A DNA stretch of 64,000 nucleotides from Sinohyriopsis cumingii (GCA_028554795.2 CM068835.1:30444311-30508310); one strand, 5' to 3'. Positions 1-11,563 are shown, numbered from the stretch's first letter. A program made the numbers and translations. The notes: a model not told the origin generated them from the sequence alone.

Positions 1-261
1 CTAAGTATTCAGTAACTGAATTTCCACATCCACATGCATCAACTCAGAATTAAAAGTTGCAAAACATATACAGATTTGAAAATCTTGAGACATGTGTCAC
101 TTTGCATGGTGGGTGTTATGATTTAAATGCAACAAGGAAATTGAATTAGGGTTAATTTCTTTAAGCTGTATTCAATCATGGGGCCCTGGATTATAGAATG
201 GTCTAGGCATACACATCACTAATCAACTCTCTCTAGTCCAACCAATGTGTGTATATGAGAA

Positions 262-356
262 AGCTTGCCAGTAGCGTTATGTGTGTTGATTTCTTCCAAT
301 AAATATGTTGGCTGCCATGTAAAGTCTATGATGTCCTGAAAAATGGTGTTAAGCTC
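262..356 (+). repeat. Truncated SINE copy (family A)
   Basis: The stretch matches the body of a SINE that recurs at 33.1, 44.1, 46.0, 54.1 and 63.3 kb: GCCAGTAGC, then TTCTTCC, GCCATGTAAAG and CTGAAAAATGGTGTTAA in the same order. The middle of the body is missing and the (AAC)n tail is decayed. Orientation is that of the 44.1-kb copy. Confidence 0.6.
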
Positions 357-3300
357 CATACAAGCAAGCTAAACAATCAATGATATAATGGAACAGTAGA
401 CACCATTTTAGCTAAATATGCCAAGAATTGATTTAGAGACTTGGTTAGTGATGATGACTTAAAATTGGCAAGGGATTAAAAAGATAAAAGAAATGACCTT
501 TCATGGCACTGTAATATAACAAATGAGGAAAAACAAAAGTTTATTGCATTTGAACCTTTTGTTTTTTCACAGTTTCAATTTAAGTCATAAGGCCCCTTAT
601 TTTGCCTTACCAAACATATAGCAAGTTATTACCTCAAGCCCTAGCACTAATAATGCCTCACAAGTAAGCAGTCTTTTATGAAGTCTCAGGTCTGAGTATA
701 TGTCTAGCAATACTTATGTCCAGTTTGTTTATAAAATTCTTTCTCACATGGTACAGTTTTCAGAGAGACACGATAAATTCAACAAGTGTGGTAATGAAGG
801 GACAGGCATTCTTTATTTATGCACACATCCCAAAGGGACATTGCTATGTTTGAATCAACACTGAACTGAAGAATGGAGCATCAGCTGCATAAATTAAAAT
901 ATTGTGGCCCACACAAAATACTGCAAGGACTATAATCAATTTATGAGTGCAATGGGCATGAATTACTGTAGCAGACTGGAGGAAGTAATCCGAATTTATT
1001 AATATCTTGAAGCTAAATATAGTAAAGTTTTCATCTATAATCTGTGGAATCATTTTTGCACACAGTTTGCAGGATTTGTCTTTGGGTCATCGTTTTTCTT
1101 TTTCTTCATCTTTCTAGCTTATGGTATCTTGATAAGTCTTATGGTGCCGTGCAACTGCACTTGATGATTACCACAGCCAGTGACATTGTATCAAATCTTC
1201 TGGGATCAGATGATTCAATGCAAATTCCACATAACCTATCACCATCCTCATGTTTGCCATCTGACTTACTAAGTTATTTTGCCTAAATAATAATAAAAAC
1301 AATCTGGTCTGATGTATTGATAGCGTTCTGAATGACCATAATATATTCTCTGTATCTATCCTAGAAAATCCTGAGTGGATTGCTGTTTGGCTTTAATAAA
1401 CCAAAGTAATCCAATGAAAGGCATTTTACAGACACGAGTGTCTGTTTCCTGTATGCAGTGATTAAATGATAGTATTATGTCTTTATTTTTTTAAAACTGA
1501 TGATACATATGATCACCTTCAATGTGCAATATTAGTTATGTTAATTAACGAGTGGGCAATATTTGAATTTCAAAGATAAAAGTGTATGCCATGATCACTT
1601 TAGTAGGATGATTTGTCAAGTGAGGTTATCTTTTCTGTTTGAATAAATATTGTTAACTAAACTATTTTCGCAAGTTATGACATAAGAATGATTCAAAGAA
1701 AGAAAATTCATTAAATTGAACATATAAAATGTAATACTGCAACAGAGTCTAGATGAACTATTTCTTCAGAGACACAATCCAGACTCTGTGGCAGCAAAAT
1801 TATCAAATAGGACACAACTAAGAGACAATCACATTTTCAGTCACAATGGTTTGACAATTATCAATGGCTTGAATTCATTGACTGTGAAGGCAAAGTGATT
1901 TGCAGTTACTGCAAAAAAAGTTCCCAAACTGTCACAGATTTTAAATTCTACCAGTGGACTTGTAAGTGTAACTGACAAATTCAGGATTTAATCAAGCAAG
2001 TCTCATGATAGTATTATACCTAATAAAGCAAAATGTAGCACAGTATATTCATGACACTTAGGCCAGCATGTACAAAATATTCCTCAAGTTACAGTTGCTA
2101 GCACTCCACTAAGAAATGTCATTTTATAATAAATAAAAATGTAATGGAAAAAAAAATCGATAAAGTGATTGCACTCTTTAACATAGCCTACTACCTAACT
2201 CAATAATGAAAATGATTTGGTTCATTATATCTTTGTGTTTTATGGAATAAATGCATACATCTGATTGAATTTTAGGCAAGAGACTGAACTTTTGGGTTAA
2301 GTTAAAATGTATGTGGAACAAATGCATTTTCTAAAACTACTTGTATCAGTGTGCATTGTGACTTTTCTTTAAGATAACTCTAAATGGTACTGGGTATATA
2401 TCATTTTCTTCAACTGCACACTGTTGTCTTCCATTTGATTTGATGACTTACAGCTATACTGTCTACACAGTAGGCCTCAACGTCAGGAAAAATTCTGTAT
2501 ACTTCAGTTACAGCTGAAATAAGTTTTGCATTAGTACCTGAATCAGACAAAAAAGGTTGTGTTCTGGTGTGTGAATAGAAATGGCTAAAAGTAATATAGA
2601 CAAAAGCCATAAGAGTACACAAGTTACATATGAAAACCACCAATTCACTTGCATGTGTGGCATACAAGTTCAAAGATTTGCTTCATGTTTATTTCTGTAC
2701 ACACATTGTTCAACTCATAAGATATTTTAAGAGCTATTTCTCTATTGTATGCATAATTCATTTACAAATGTGATTAGTGGGCCACACCGAAGGCCATACT
2801 ATTAGTTCACTTGGCAATATGGTAACGTCAGCTGAAAAGCATAATCATCCATTAAAAGAGCATTATGATATGAACATTAGGTATTTAGGACATATAGATT
2901 TTTCTTTTCCAAATGGAGTCCAAGTAATTATTGCCCAATCCAGGTATAATTTTGTACACAAGTAAAGAACAAAATAAGATAAATCTTCATTTATTTGCAA
3001 TTGACAATACACTTCTTAATGAATATACACTTTTGCATTTATTTTGTATCACTTGAATAAACAATATTTCTTTCAGTTCATTTTAAACTTTTATTTTATA
3101 TCACTTGAGTAAACAATATCTCTTTCGTTTCATTTAACACTTAGAAACAGGTTCTTCCAGTTACAATAATCAACTCTGGAAACAATAAACAAACTGGAAC
3201 TTTTGACCTAATTATATTACATTTACTAGGGTTAAAACAATAAATTCCTTAACATAATAAATTAACAGTTCCAGTTAATCAAACACAAAATCACCTTTTA

Positions 3301-4390
3301 TACAGGGTGTGAACTGTTAATATTTACAGGATAAAGCTTATAGTTTCCAAATTGATTGAAGCTTACATGTTGCAGTTGCTGGCACATATCTATTTCCAGC
3401 ATGGTTTGCATACATTCCACCTTTAATAATTTTGTTACTTCCCTACCCCACCCCATTCAGTAACAAGTATCAAAAATCAGGCTCATTCTAAGGCAAAGTC
3501 TGTAACTTGTGTACCACAGTCATCAGAGAGACAAAGATGCAAAACTTTATGATGCCTGTCAAAGGAAGAAAACAGTTTGTTGTTTACCCAAGTTTTGAAC
3601 CAGTTAACTTGAATTCTCAGACCATCAATTGCTACATCCCCACTAATTACAATTGTTAGGGAATAATGAGAACTCACCTTCAGTTATCTGTGTATATATA
3701 TAATTTTAATAACCAAGAATACCGGATGTCTGGGAACATTATAGCATTCAATGGTAACGTCAGAACTGAGATGAGAGAATTAAACAAGCATAGTACATGA
3801 CATAATATATCCATAAACTATTGACTGGGAAAAATACTACAGAACACCATTTCTGCTGGCAGTAAGATGTTGAACCTATATGTCATAAATATCAGGTTGG
3901 ACATCTAGGACCAGTAATATTCATAATGGGCAGTACCCACCCCCCACCCCCCCAAGTGAGAAGGGCCTGATTTGTAATCTAAGCCACCCAACCTATCACA
4001 GCCTTTATAGTACTTGAAACAAATATTGAGTAATAGTAAAACAAACTCTGAAAGTTATTAAAACCAATTTGTTATATTTCCATAACTCTGCATAGTTAAC
4101 TGTGCAAGCAGACTTAAACATATAAGTGTATGACAGTTAAATTGAGCTATAGCATCGATTAACAGAAGCTACGAATTCATCAACAAGCAGTGAACAATCA
4201 TCTTCACAATAAATGTCAAACATTAGCATCCATAAGCTGTCAAGACAAGTTGTTACATTGGATATATAATCATCCATTTATTTCAAACAAGCTGTGAAAA
4301 ACGAACCTCACGTCCGCTATATGTACGCTGGCCATTGCAAAGGATGCTTTAATAGATTAATGTTTATCGTCGTGTCTTGACAACCATTTT
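357..4390. other. AT-rich intergenic DNA, no gene recognised
   Basis: No open frame here has recognisable domain content, and the longest frames are under 90 codons. I see AT-rich unique-looking sequence, a C-rich run near 3940 and AATAAA-like strings that occur by chance at this composition. I cannot exclude non-coding exons. Confidence 0.6.
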
Positions 4391-4394
4391 GCGC

Positions 4395-4540
4395 GCGCAC
4401 ACCGGAAAGTCATGCTATATATTTGTTACTTGTGAACGTATTCGTGGGCAGTACGCTATATATTGTTCCCGTGACCGTATTCACGGGCAGAATGCTATAT
4501 GTTTGTTCTTCGTGAACGTATTTTTGGGCAGTTACTTTGT
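4395..4540. repeat. Short tandem repeat, ~40-bp unit, three copies
   Basis: Three imperfect units with the pattern GCTATATNTTTGTT...GTGA(A/C)CGTATT...GGGCAG follow one another at 39-41 bp spacing; the GGGCA core is at 4446, 4485 and 4526. Related TGCCCA strings in the opposite sense lie at about 4566, 4590 and 4750. Confidence 0.6.
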
Positions 4541-4767
4541 CATCTTCAACCTAAAGGTCAAAACTGCCCATGAAATATATATATCTGCCCACGAACCGAA
4601 AACATGAATAGGACTATAACATAAGTGTATATACTTATTTTCAACATATACATAATTACTATGTAAGAAATACAACCTATGTATATGTATTTTGATTTGA
4701 AATGTAAACTATATCATGTCCTTCCCGTAAACCCACTTTCGGGATGACTGCCCACAATGCACCTAAA

Positions 4768-4769
4768 AC

Positions 4770-4807
<38 letters not shown>

Positions 4808-4824
4808 TTGTATATATGTATGTA

Positions 4825-4860
<36 letters not shown>
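4768..4860. repeat. (TA)n microsatellite
   Basis: Nearly pure TA dinucleotide repeat interrupted by a few G and T bases. Confidence 0.95.
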
Positions 4861-4862
<2 letters not shown>

Positions 4863-5139
4863 GTGGTAAAATTTGCTTCTGTTTCTGCAACCGAGACGTT
4901 TAATGATAATTTAAGTCATTTACTTTCTTTTCAATTGTATAAGAACTATACACTTATTTAGCCTGAGGATGATTCATAGGTACGAAAAAGATAGCAAGAA
5001 CTTCGTCAACATGCTGAAAGCTACTTCTTTTGTATTTCCGTCATAAAATAATTTCATTTTTTTACTGACTAGAGTGAAGATTAGTTCTTGCTACTTGACA
5101 AGCCTTTGACAAATTATATTTAAAATCGGAGACATGGTC

Positions 5140-5860
5140 ACAAAGATTAATCTTGGAATCTTTGGTTGAAAAACGTTTCTCTTTGAATAACTTCATTGTT
5201 CGACAAACAGTGTGTCCAAACACTGGTTTCGTGAACTGGTTCCCTTACAGACAATAGCAGCAAATGAACAACCTCATCCCAATCTTTTCCTGTATCAAAG
5301 CAATTTGATCGAATCATGTTCTTCAACGTTTCATGAAATCTTTCCATGCCCCGTGACTTTCACGGTGATCGTTAGAAGACTTAATTTGCTGGATGCTTAA
5401 TTCATACATTACTTGTCGGAAGATTCCAGACATAAAATGTAACCCTTGATCGGACAGATTTGGGCAGGCCAAAAAGTGTATAAAAATACATTGTCAAAGT
5501 TTGTATTATGGTTTCAGTTCAACTATTCATCCAAGGAATTTCCTCTGGAATTCTTGTGGAAGCACACATTATGGCCAACAAGTATTGGTTTCCTGACTTG
5601 ACCTTAGGTAAGGGACCGACACAGTCTTACCATTATGCTGCTAAATAGTTTGTGAAATGCAGAAATAGGCTGCAGACGAGCCTTAGATACCTCCCAATTT
5701 AGAAACTTCACTTTTAATTATCGGCCAATAAAAAATATTCCAAATCGTCTGATAAGCCTAATCGACTTTTAATTTATCAGCCGATTGAGTTTCATGAGCT
5801 CGAAAAAGAATTTCCTGTTGATATGACTTTCTAATAACAATTTGGTAGCTCCTTACCATT
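5140..5860 (-). pseudogene. Gypsy integrase fragment
   Basis: Minus-strand fragments resemble a retroelement integrase: a segment near 5700 like the region before the HHCC finger, a stretch near 5540-5600 containing YLLAIMCASTRIPEEIP, typical of Gypsy integrase around the first catalytic Asp, a segment near 5440 with SDQG (second Asp region), and ERFHETLKNMIRS at about 5347-5300 around the catalytic Glu. The pieces lie in different frames, so the gene is dead. It is the 3' part of the decayed Gypsy relic. Confidence 0.7.
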
Positions 5861-7079
5861 CCTAAAAAGTGGACACCTCATGTGGTTTCAATTTTCTCAT
5901 AAGGACTTCATCTTCACAACATAGCAAACTGGATCTATGTTTCTTCCGTTGTACTAATAGCCATCTGAAACAAACATTAGATTTCAGAATCTTGCTCCTG
6001 TTCGACATGAGTGATTTCCTTTACTCACCTTGATTAGAACTGAGAGAAAGAACAGTTAAAAGAGGATCACTGCTATCAACACCTCTTGATTGATCAATAC
6101 GAGGAGCAAACGTGGCCCCATTAAAAGGCTGTCCAATAAATTTGTCAGCCAAAAGAATACTGTCCTGATAAATTAATTTATAAGAGTTCTTTTTTGTCAT
6201 CAATCCGTGAACTGCGGGATATAAATCAGGTATTTCAATCTGAGCATGGTCAACTTTCTGGTCCAGGCAAGGCTTGTCAGCTACAAATAGATTACCCACG
6301 ACCTTACCTCAGCTAGATCATTGCGTACTATTAAATGATACCCTCGATAGGTGAAAGAGTCCCTACTTCGACAGTGACTGGTCCTGAGATTACGTCGGAT
6401 GCCAGATTGACATTGACCAAACCGCACTCAACTGCCTGAATAAGAACAATTTCACCAAAGGAAGACTCTCAGGTAAAGGTCAAATACCGGATAGAAAAAG
6501 AGAAACCATCGTGGACCTTACTATTTTAATTGGGATAGGCATGGCAGAATCACAAAGAAGTCATGTAGACCCTTTTGACACGAATAGTTTATAATTATCT
6601 ATAATAAAATGAAACCCGGGTTTGTTTGACCTAACCAATGCATTGCGTTTATTACAAGACTGTAACACTGATCTGTTTGAAATATAAGAATTTGGAATAT
6701 GTCTGTCTTTATTATGTCACTTCTCTTTCACCCTGTAGAAATCGAAAATAACGTGCCTGTTCTTTTTACAATAAGTGCACGCATGATAGGGTAAGAATGT
6801 CTGATCAGTCTGATCAGATGATTTCTAAAAGTTGTGCCAGATTTACATTATGAAGGACTCGGAGATGATTTTATTTATTTAAAAACAAAACTGCTGAGAT
6901 GAAGATTTGCTTACAAATGAAACGTTGAGTCAAGAAATTATCGTTGTCTGTACAAGCAGAATTTTCTCAAGTTTTCACATTTTGCTAATCAAAATAGGTC
7001 TTGACATATGTATGGATGCAATTGTTGAACTCGTCAGCTAATATTAGCCGTCAGAAGTTATCGTAATCTTGATCAACCT

Positions 7080-7450
7080 TCTTGGCTGAGCATCCTCCAT
7101 TAAAAACTTGTCTTTTTTCCCTTGCAAAATTGACATGGGTTTGTCCGGTTTGTCCACTTTATTTTCTTGAATTCCCAAACCTTTGTGGATATGTCTCAGG
7201 TATCAAGTCAAAGCCCTTCATAATACACTCCTTAACCATATCATAACCATCACTTTCTTGTACCGATCGTAAAGTGCAAACTTCACAAGTATTGCAAATA
7301 AGTACGCTTTGTAATAAAAAAAATGTAATGCTGTCTTGTCCATCCATTTCATGTTTTCAGCAATTTTCTCAAAGTGAGGAAAGTATTTATCTATTTTTTC
7401 TTGAAATGCTTATTTATTATCTCTGGTAAAATCAAAACTTGTATGCAAGG
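7080..7450 (-). pseudogene. Gypsy Gag capsid fragment
   Basis: The minus strand encodes a peptide with LQSVLICNTCEVCTLRSVQE and then DYDMVKE...DLIPETYPQRF, a pattern I associate with the SCAN-like Gag of animal Gypsy elements (leucine-rich helix, then YxxVKxxxLxxYxLxPExYRxxF). Changes at conserved positions and broken flanking frames indicate a relic. A pyrimidine-rich plus strand just right of it (7490-7700) corresponds to a Glu/Lys-rich coiled-coil N-terminus. Confidence 0.6.
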
Positions 7451-7703
7451 GAGGGGGTCTAATAATTAAAATCAGTATTCCATTTCCCTTTCTTCTCTCT
7501 CCATCTGCATTTGTATTTTACTTTCCTCTTTCTCTCCCTGCCTCTCACTTTCCACTCTTTCTTAATTTGTATTTCTCTCTCTTCTTCCTCTTTCTGAATT
7601 TGTATTTCTTTCTTCTTTTCTCTTCTACATTTGTATTTCCCTTTCTTCTCTCTTTCTTTGCATTTATATTTCTCTCTTTTCTTTCTGAAGCTGAAGCTTT
7701 GTT

Positions 7704-7763
7704 AATTCCTAATCCATCTGGTTTTATAACTATAATTCCTAATCCATCTGGTTTTATAACTAT
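7704..7763. repeat. 30-bp direct duplication
   Basis: A 30-bp unit beginning AATTCCTAATCC is present twice without a spacer (7704-7733 and 7734-7763). Confidence 0.9.
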
Positions 7764-8821
7764 AATTTCTTTGATTTCCTATCAAAACCAGAGGCAGACA
7801 TACTAATCATACCCGAAGTATTATCATAGAAAAGGTAATTTTCCACCAAATAATCAACTAAAATATTCTTTATTACCCGCTTGGTTAAGATGCTTTTACG
7901 TCCGAAAGATTATAACGTCTGGCAAACTAAAACATCTGACTCTAACATAGACTCTAACCCTTTCTGGGTATTACTTGAAACAATATTTTCCATGTTTGTC
8001 GACATCGTGAATGCGTGTGGGTTTCACTGAAGATTTCTTAAATATGTGACATTAAAATCTTGACCAGGGAAATTAAATTTCCGAAGCAATGACAGCTTCA
8101 ATTTTACAAACAGATTTTAATGTCACTGAATTGCTTAACAAAAATTCAGATCTCGGATGAGCTCCCAATGTCTGTTACGACTACGATTTTAAACTATGTA
8201 ACAGGGATGAATAAATTCAACAAATACATTATATCCCGAGAATACAAAGTGAAAATTGAAAATACCCTTGCAGTGTTGGGAATTAAATCCCAAAGGATCC
8301 TAAAAGTAGTCCTCACAACTCTTAGTCTCGGTCCTGAAATCTCGTCCCATACAATAATTTAAAAATATATATATAATTTGATATTTCAGACCAAAATAAT
8401 TTATCCAATAAAACCAGGCAATAAAACCAAGTTTATAATACAGTATTAATAAACATTATGTCTATAATTATTTATAGGGTTAATAAGATAATCAAACTTA
8501 TATAATTAAATGGCATGCCCAAACAAATAAAAGTTTCTAACGGATTTTATACAATGAACCTAGACCTTCGACTTCTTTTCCGAATATTATCAATCATGAA
8601 ATCAAATTAAACTTGATAAGAAGCAATTTTTAAATGATCTAAGATATCCAGAGGGCAAAAATTCGATAGTAAAACAGTTTACTTACACAATCACAAAAAA
8701 TACTCCTATCTTCCACCCCAAGAATGACACTTCCAAATAAAAATTATTATGTTAGTGACCAAGATTCTCAGCTCAAAGCAGTTGATTTACAGGCATATCA
8801 CAGATTTAATAATGTATATTA

Positions 8822-8886
<65 letters not shown>

Positions 8887-9880
8887 TTCATAAATGGTTG
8901 AAAGCCGGAAGAAAATGTTATCATTAACGAAATGGCAGTAGTGTTATACCAGAGGCGAGAAGAAAATCAAGAAAAAGCCTGCTAAGATTGGAATTGTATT
9001 AAAGACGGCTGTCATAACAAAGTAAATTTCACAATAATCATATAATCCCAAAGAGAGTTTGATTGCCAGAAAATAGTACTGTAAAAATGAAATCCCTTAG
9101 ATTTAAAAGCAGCAAAATATGAAAATAGGTTACTACAGCCTCGTCTGATTTGCCTTAAAAAGTGAAGAAACAAATTAAAAGAATTGTTAATAAAACTATT
9201 AAAAAAAACAAAGGATGTTGCACGAAAACTACCAAACTCATAACAATAATTTTAAAGGACACTAAAATAAAAATGCAAATTTTAATTTGGAGAAGAGAGA
9301 AACCAATCATTTTACATATTTTTTTACGGAAGTTGAATCGTACTAATTAAGCAGAAAAAGTAGACTGAAGGTTCAGTAAAAACCCATCTAGACGTGTGTG
9401 TTAAACTCGTGAGAAACAAAAGAGATGAAGATGGAATACTTCATCATCATTATTTAGACTGGAATCATTGAACGCTAACAAAACGAAATAGAAATGAAAT
9501 AGAAATAAAAGTTGAAGAACTCTTTGATAAACTGAATAAAAAATTTGATCAGCAAATAAGTACAGACCCACTTTTTAATACGATAATAATTCCACTTTAT
9601 ATGTTTATATAAATTAATCAACAGTATGAAAGTCAGACTATATGAAAAAGAAAGAGAACATGACTTAATGTTAGAAATAATGACAATACATTTTTATAAA
9701 TTTATTTTCAATGAACCTAAGGAGAATCCGTATCAACCACAAAACATAACTCTGATAAATATAGCTGCCTAAAAAAATAAAACAAATATTTAAAAAAAAA
9801 GAATTTAATATCTCAATCAAGGTCTAGGAAGAAGTAAAATGAGTTATAAGGTTAGTTAGAGTAACGAAAAGAGAAAGATG
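7764..9880. other. AT-rich flank without recognised gene
   Basis: Only short open frames with no family resemblance are present. It holds a long (TA)n run and poly-A-rich stretches near 9170-9350 that create a lysine-rich but meaningless frame. Confidence 0.6.
8818..8882. repeat. (TA)n microsatellite
   Basis: Uninterrupted TA dinucleotide repeat of about 60 bp. Confidence 0.95.
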
Positions 9881-9884
9881 CATT

Positions 9885-9994
9885 ATTATGACTCTAAGGT
9901 CTTATACTAAATAAGAAAAGTGAAAACCAACAAGTTTAGTAAAATTCAACAAATAATTTATTTCCACATAATACAAAGTGAAGATTTATAAAGA
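9885..9994. repeat. Left arm of a dispersed host repeat split by the Polinton
   Basis: The sequence aligns collinearly, at roughly three bases in four by eye, with 39990-40102: TTATGACTCT, then AAAAG(A)GTGA, CAACAAG, TTCAACA, TTATTTATTTCC and AATACA in the same order. The second half of the same repeat resumes right after the Polinton at 30369. The virus-like element therefore landed in an older repeat. Confidence 0.7.
9989..9994. repeat. Target-site duplication, left copy
   Basis: TAAAGA directly abuts the AG terminus of the element and is repeated exactly at 30363-30368. Six-base duplications are the hallmark of Polinton integration by a retroviral-type integrase. Confidence 0.93.
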
Positions 9995-10049
9995 AGTAGT
10001 AAAGGGGGTAGGATTAGCGACAATGGGAATTAGCATTAAAAACACCCTT

Positions 10050-10225
10050 GGGTCAGATTAGCGACAAGGGAAATTTAACATGGAGAAAAATCGTGGGTCA
10101 GATTAGCGACAAGGGAAATTTAACATGGAGAAAAAATCTTGGGTCTGATTAGCGTCAAGGGAAATTAACATGGAGAAAAAAATCTTGGGTCTGATTAGCG
10201 ACAAGGGAAATTGAACATGGGATTT
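10050..10225. repeat. Tandem 45-46-bp units inside the left TIR
   Basis: Units starting GGGTC(A/T)GATTAGCG begin at 10050, 10095, 10141 and 10187; a diverged first unit starts near 10005 (GGGTAGGATTAGCGAC). Each carries AAGGGAAATT and ACATGG. Such repeats near the tips could be protein-binding sites for integrase or replication initiation; that role is an inference. Mirror-image copies lie in the right TIR. Confidence 0.9.
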
Positions 10226-10267
10226 TTTATTTTTTTTTTAAAAAAAAGGGGTAGGCAATGGAAAGGC

Positions 10268-10312
10268 TATCTCTTTTCGAGATATATGGCTGGCCCTGAA
10301 AAGGGCCTTTGG
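10268..10312 (-). terminator. Histone-type 3' stem-loop plus downstream element (copy 1)
   Basis: On the minus strand CCAAAGGCCCTTTTCAGGGC continues to the end of a 6-bp stem (10307-10292) with loop UUUC and AAA before it, matching the replication-dependent histone mRNA stem-loop recognised by SLBP. GAAAAGAGA begins 14 nt after the stem (10278-10270) and resembles the histone downstream element that pairs with U7 snRNA. It lies 23 nt past the stop of the minus-strand gene at 10330-10560 and is inside the left TIR. Confidence 0.8.
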
Positions 10313-10329
10313 TTTATGTTAATATGCCC

Positions 10330-10560
10330 TTAACATAAAGGGCATTTGCGACATCTTCTTCTCCTCAAACTTCGTCTTACAGCAGGGCCATACATCAGAG
10401 TCCTCTTGAGGCAACCTTGTCTCTCTATATAGACTCTTCTTATCCACAGGCTGCTGCTGGTCCTGTGGACAACGGTCCACTTGGATCGGACATACATGAG
10501 CATGTCCGTCCTGAACATCATTGTTGACACCAGGGTTGAAGATTCAACGTCGGTCCACAT
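10330..10560 (-). CDS. Small Arg-rich terminal protein, unknown function
   Basis: The 76-residue frame starts with ATG at 10560, 45-50 nt after a minus-strand TATAAATA (10612-10604), so the start is well supported. The C-terminus is strongly basic and Cys-containing (RRSLRRRRCRKCPLC), suggesting nucleic-acid binding or a nuclear localisation signal. There is no TM segment and I recognise no family. It is the outermost left gene, transcribed outward into the TIR, and ends in a histone-type 3' signal. It is divergent from the gene at 10780. The small basic character recalls viral core peptides, but that is only a suggestion. Confidence 0.6.
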   Translation of the reverse strand: MWTDVESSTLVSTMMFRTDMLMYVRSKWTVVHRTSSSLWIRRVYIERQGCLKRTLMYGPAVRRSLRRRRCRKCPLC

Positions 10561-10779
10561 GTTGAGGCTCCGAGAATAGGTGAATCAATGCAGTGAACTG
10601 CGCTTATTTATAGGGACAGAAAGGATTGAAACGGATTGAGTTCATTCACCAATCCGAACACGCGTTACAGAATTCAGTCAGCCCGCATCCAATCCGAAGA
10701 GAGCAGTCTGTGACGTCACGTAGTCAATATAGATTCGCTAGCGCTTGTGTGCAGTCAATCTATGCGACAGTGATTCAAC
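10561..10779. promoter_or_regulatory. Divergent promoter with TATA, CCAAT and CRE motifs
   Basis: Between two divergent genes lie a minus-strand TATAAATA (10612-10604), two CCAATCCGAA sites (10649-10658 and 10689-10698), an opposite CGGATTG (10632-10638), a perfect palindromic CRE TGACGTCA (10711-10718) and a weak plus-strand TATAGA (10728-10733). CCAAT boxes and TATA are typical of replication-dependent histone promoters, and CRE binds CREB/ATF. The layout resembles a bidirectional H2A-H2B promoter; this analogy is inference. Confidence 0.65.
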
Positions 10780-11353
10780 ATGACGGAAACTCAGAAAACG
10801 ATCCCATGGGGTGCACCAGCAGGGGAGACCGCCCAAGGGAACCCGGACTTACTTTCAGAAGAGGTGAATTGGGATTTTGTGGATTTTCTCTCCTCGCAAG
10901 AATTTGTTCCGGAACCTGTGTTACCTTCTTCATTACCGCAAGTGGAGAATTTTAGACAGAGACAGAAAGAAGAATTGGAGAAATTTATACAACGACAAAA
11001 GGAAGCCGAACAAGTTTTTCTCCTACAGCAACAGCAGCAAGAAGAAGAGGTAAGAAAAAAAACAACAGCAACAACAGCAAGAAGAAGTAGCAGCAAAGAA
11101 ACAAGAGGGTGAAAATCAAACGGTCACGGTACTGTTGGACATTTTAGCGGAGTTAAGAAGTCTGAAACAAATGTATCAGACTTCTTTATCACGACCGAAG
11201 AGAATACGACCTTCCCGAGCTAAACACGTTAACCCTGTGACTAAGCCTACCGTACCACCCTTAGTGATTTCAACCCAATCATCAACATTACGCAGTTCAG
11301 AAGTAGGCCTTGGCCGTGGCAAAGGCATAAGGCAGTTAAAGTTGATTGGTTAA
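10780..11353 (+). CDS. Gln/Glu-rich coiled-coil protein, frameshifted
   Basis: ATG at 10780 opens a frame that is acidic at first (NWDFVDFLSS) and becomes a Gln/Glu/Lys-rich helix likely to form a coiled coil. At an A8 run (11055-11062) the reading switches by +1: the first frame ends at 11112 after a low-complexity tail, while the next frame continues the Gln/Glu pattern and then a Leu-rich helix (LLDILAELRSLKQMY) and a basic tail to 11353. I read this as one gene of about 190 codons with an extra A. A 5' splice-like GTAAGA at 11050 gives only an implausibly short intron. It ends 25 nt before a histone-type stem-loop. No known family recognised. Confidence 0.6.
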
Positions 11354-11378
11354 ACTCACCCCTGCACCGAAATAAAAA

Positions 11379-11416
11379 GGCCCTTTTCAGGGCCAGCCAC
11401 ATTTCTCGAAAAGATA
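11379..11416 (+). terminator. Histone-type 3' stem-loop plus downstream element (copy 2)
   Basis: GGCCCTTTTCAGGGCC (11379-11394) is preceded by AAAAA and followed by AGCCACA; GAAAAGATA starts 14 nt after the stem (11408). Stem, loop and spacing are as in the other four copies. Confidence 0.8.
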
Positions 11417-11557
11417 TACAATTTCAAATTGCCAATAACTCAAAAAAAATATTCAACAGCCCATTTTACCCTTATAGTACGTGTCTGTGTATGAGTGCGT
11501 GAGTGTACGTTCTTATTTTAAAATCAAAACTCAAAGACACTTACCTTATATCATTCA

Positions 11558-11563
11558 TTTATT
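11558..11563 (-). terminator. Poly(A) signal of the minus-strand zinc-knuckle gene
   Basis: AATAAA on the minus strand about 90 nt after the stop at 11650. It faces the plus-strand stem-loop at 11379, so two convergent genes use two different 3'-end signals. Confidence 0.55.

Larger units (their letters stand above)
5110..7710 (-). mobile_element. Decayed Ty3/Gypsy-type LTR retrotransposon, internally deleted
   Basis: Read on the minus strand, broken frames give in order a Glu/Lys-rich N-terminal Gag region (7700-7450), a Gag core resembling the SCAN-like capsid of animal Gypsy elements (7450-7080), a degraded protease-region stretch (about 6700-6020) and an integrase (5870-5140). Reverse transcriptase and RNase H are not visible between 6020 and 5870, so I infer an internal deletion. 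Many frameshifts and stops interrupt it. I could not define LTRs. Assignment rests on pattern recognition of Gag and integrase fragments. Confidence 0.7.
9995..10314 (+). repeat. Left terminal inverted repeat
   Basis: It matches the reverse complement of 30042-30362 with few differences. From the tip inward it holds the terminal AGTAGTAAAG, five related units with the core GATTAGCGACAA, an A/T homopolymer block near 10225-10250, GGGGTAGGCAATGGAAAGG and a histone-type stem-loop on the minus strand. Identity stops just after GGGCCTTTGG. Confidence 0.95.

Noticed and set aside
3483..3677. Minus-strand frame resembling a non-LTR reverse transcriptase tail (NWFKTWVNNKL)
   Set aside because: The similarity is a few residues only, and no other RT motif is nearby.
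10330..10560. A histone gene at the left end
   Set aside because: The 3' signal is histone-like but the 76-residue product has no histone fold or sequence similarity.
11050..11080. Mini-intron using GTAAGA at 11050
   Set aside because: The possible intron would be about 30 nt, too short for animal splicing; an indel in the A8 run explains the frame change better.
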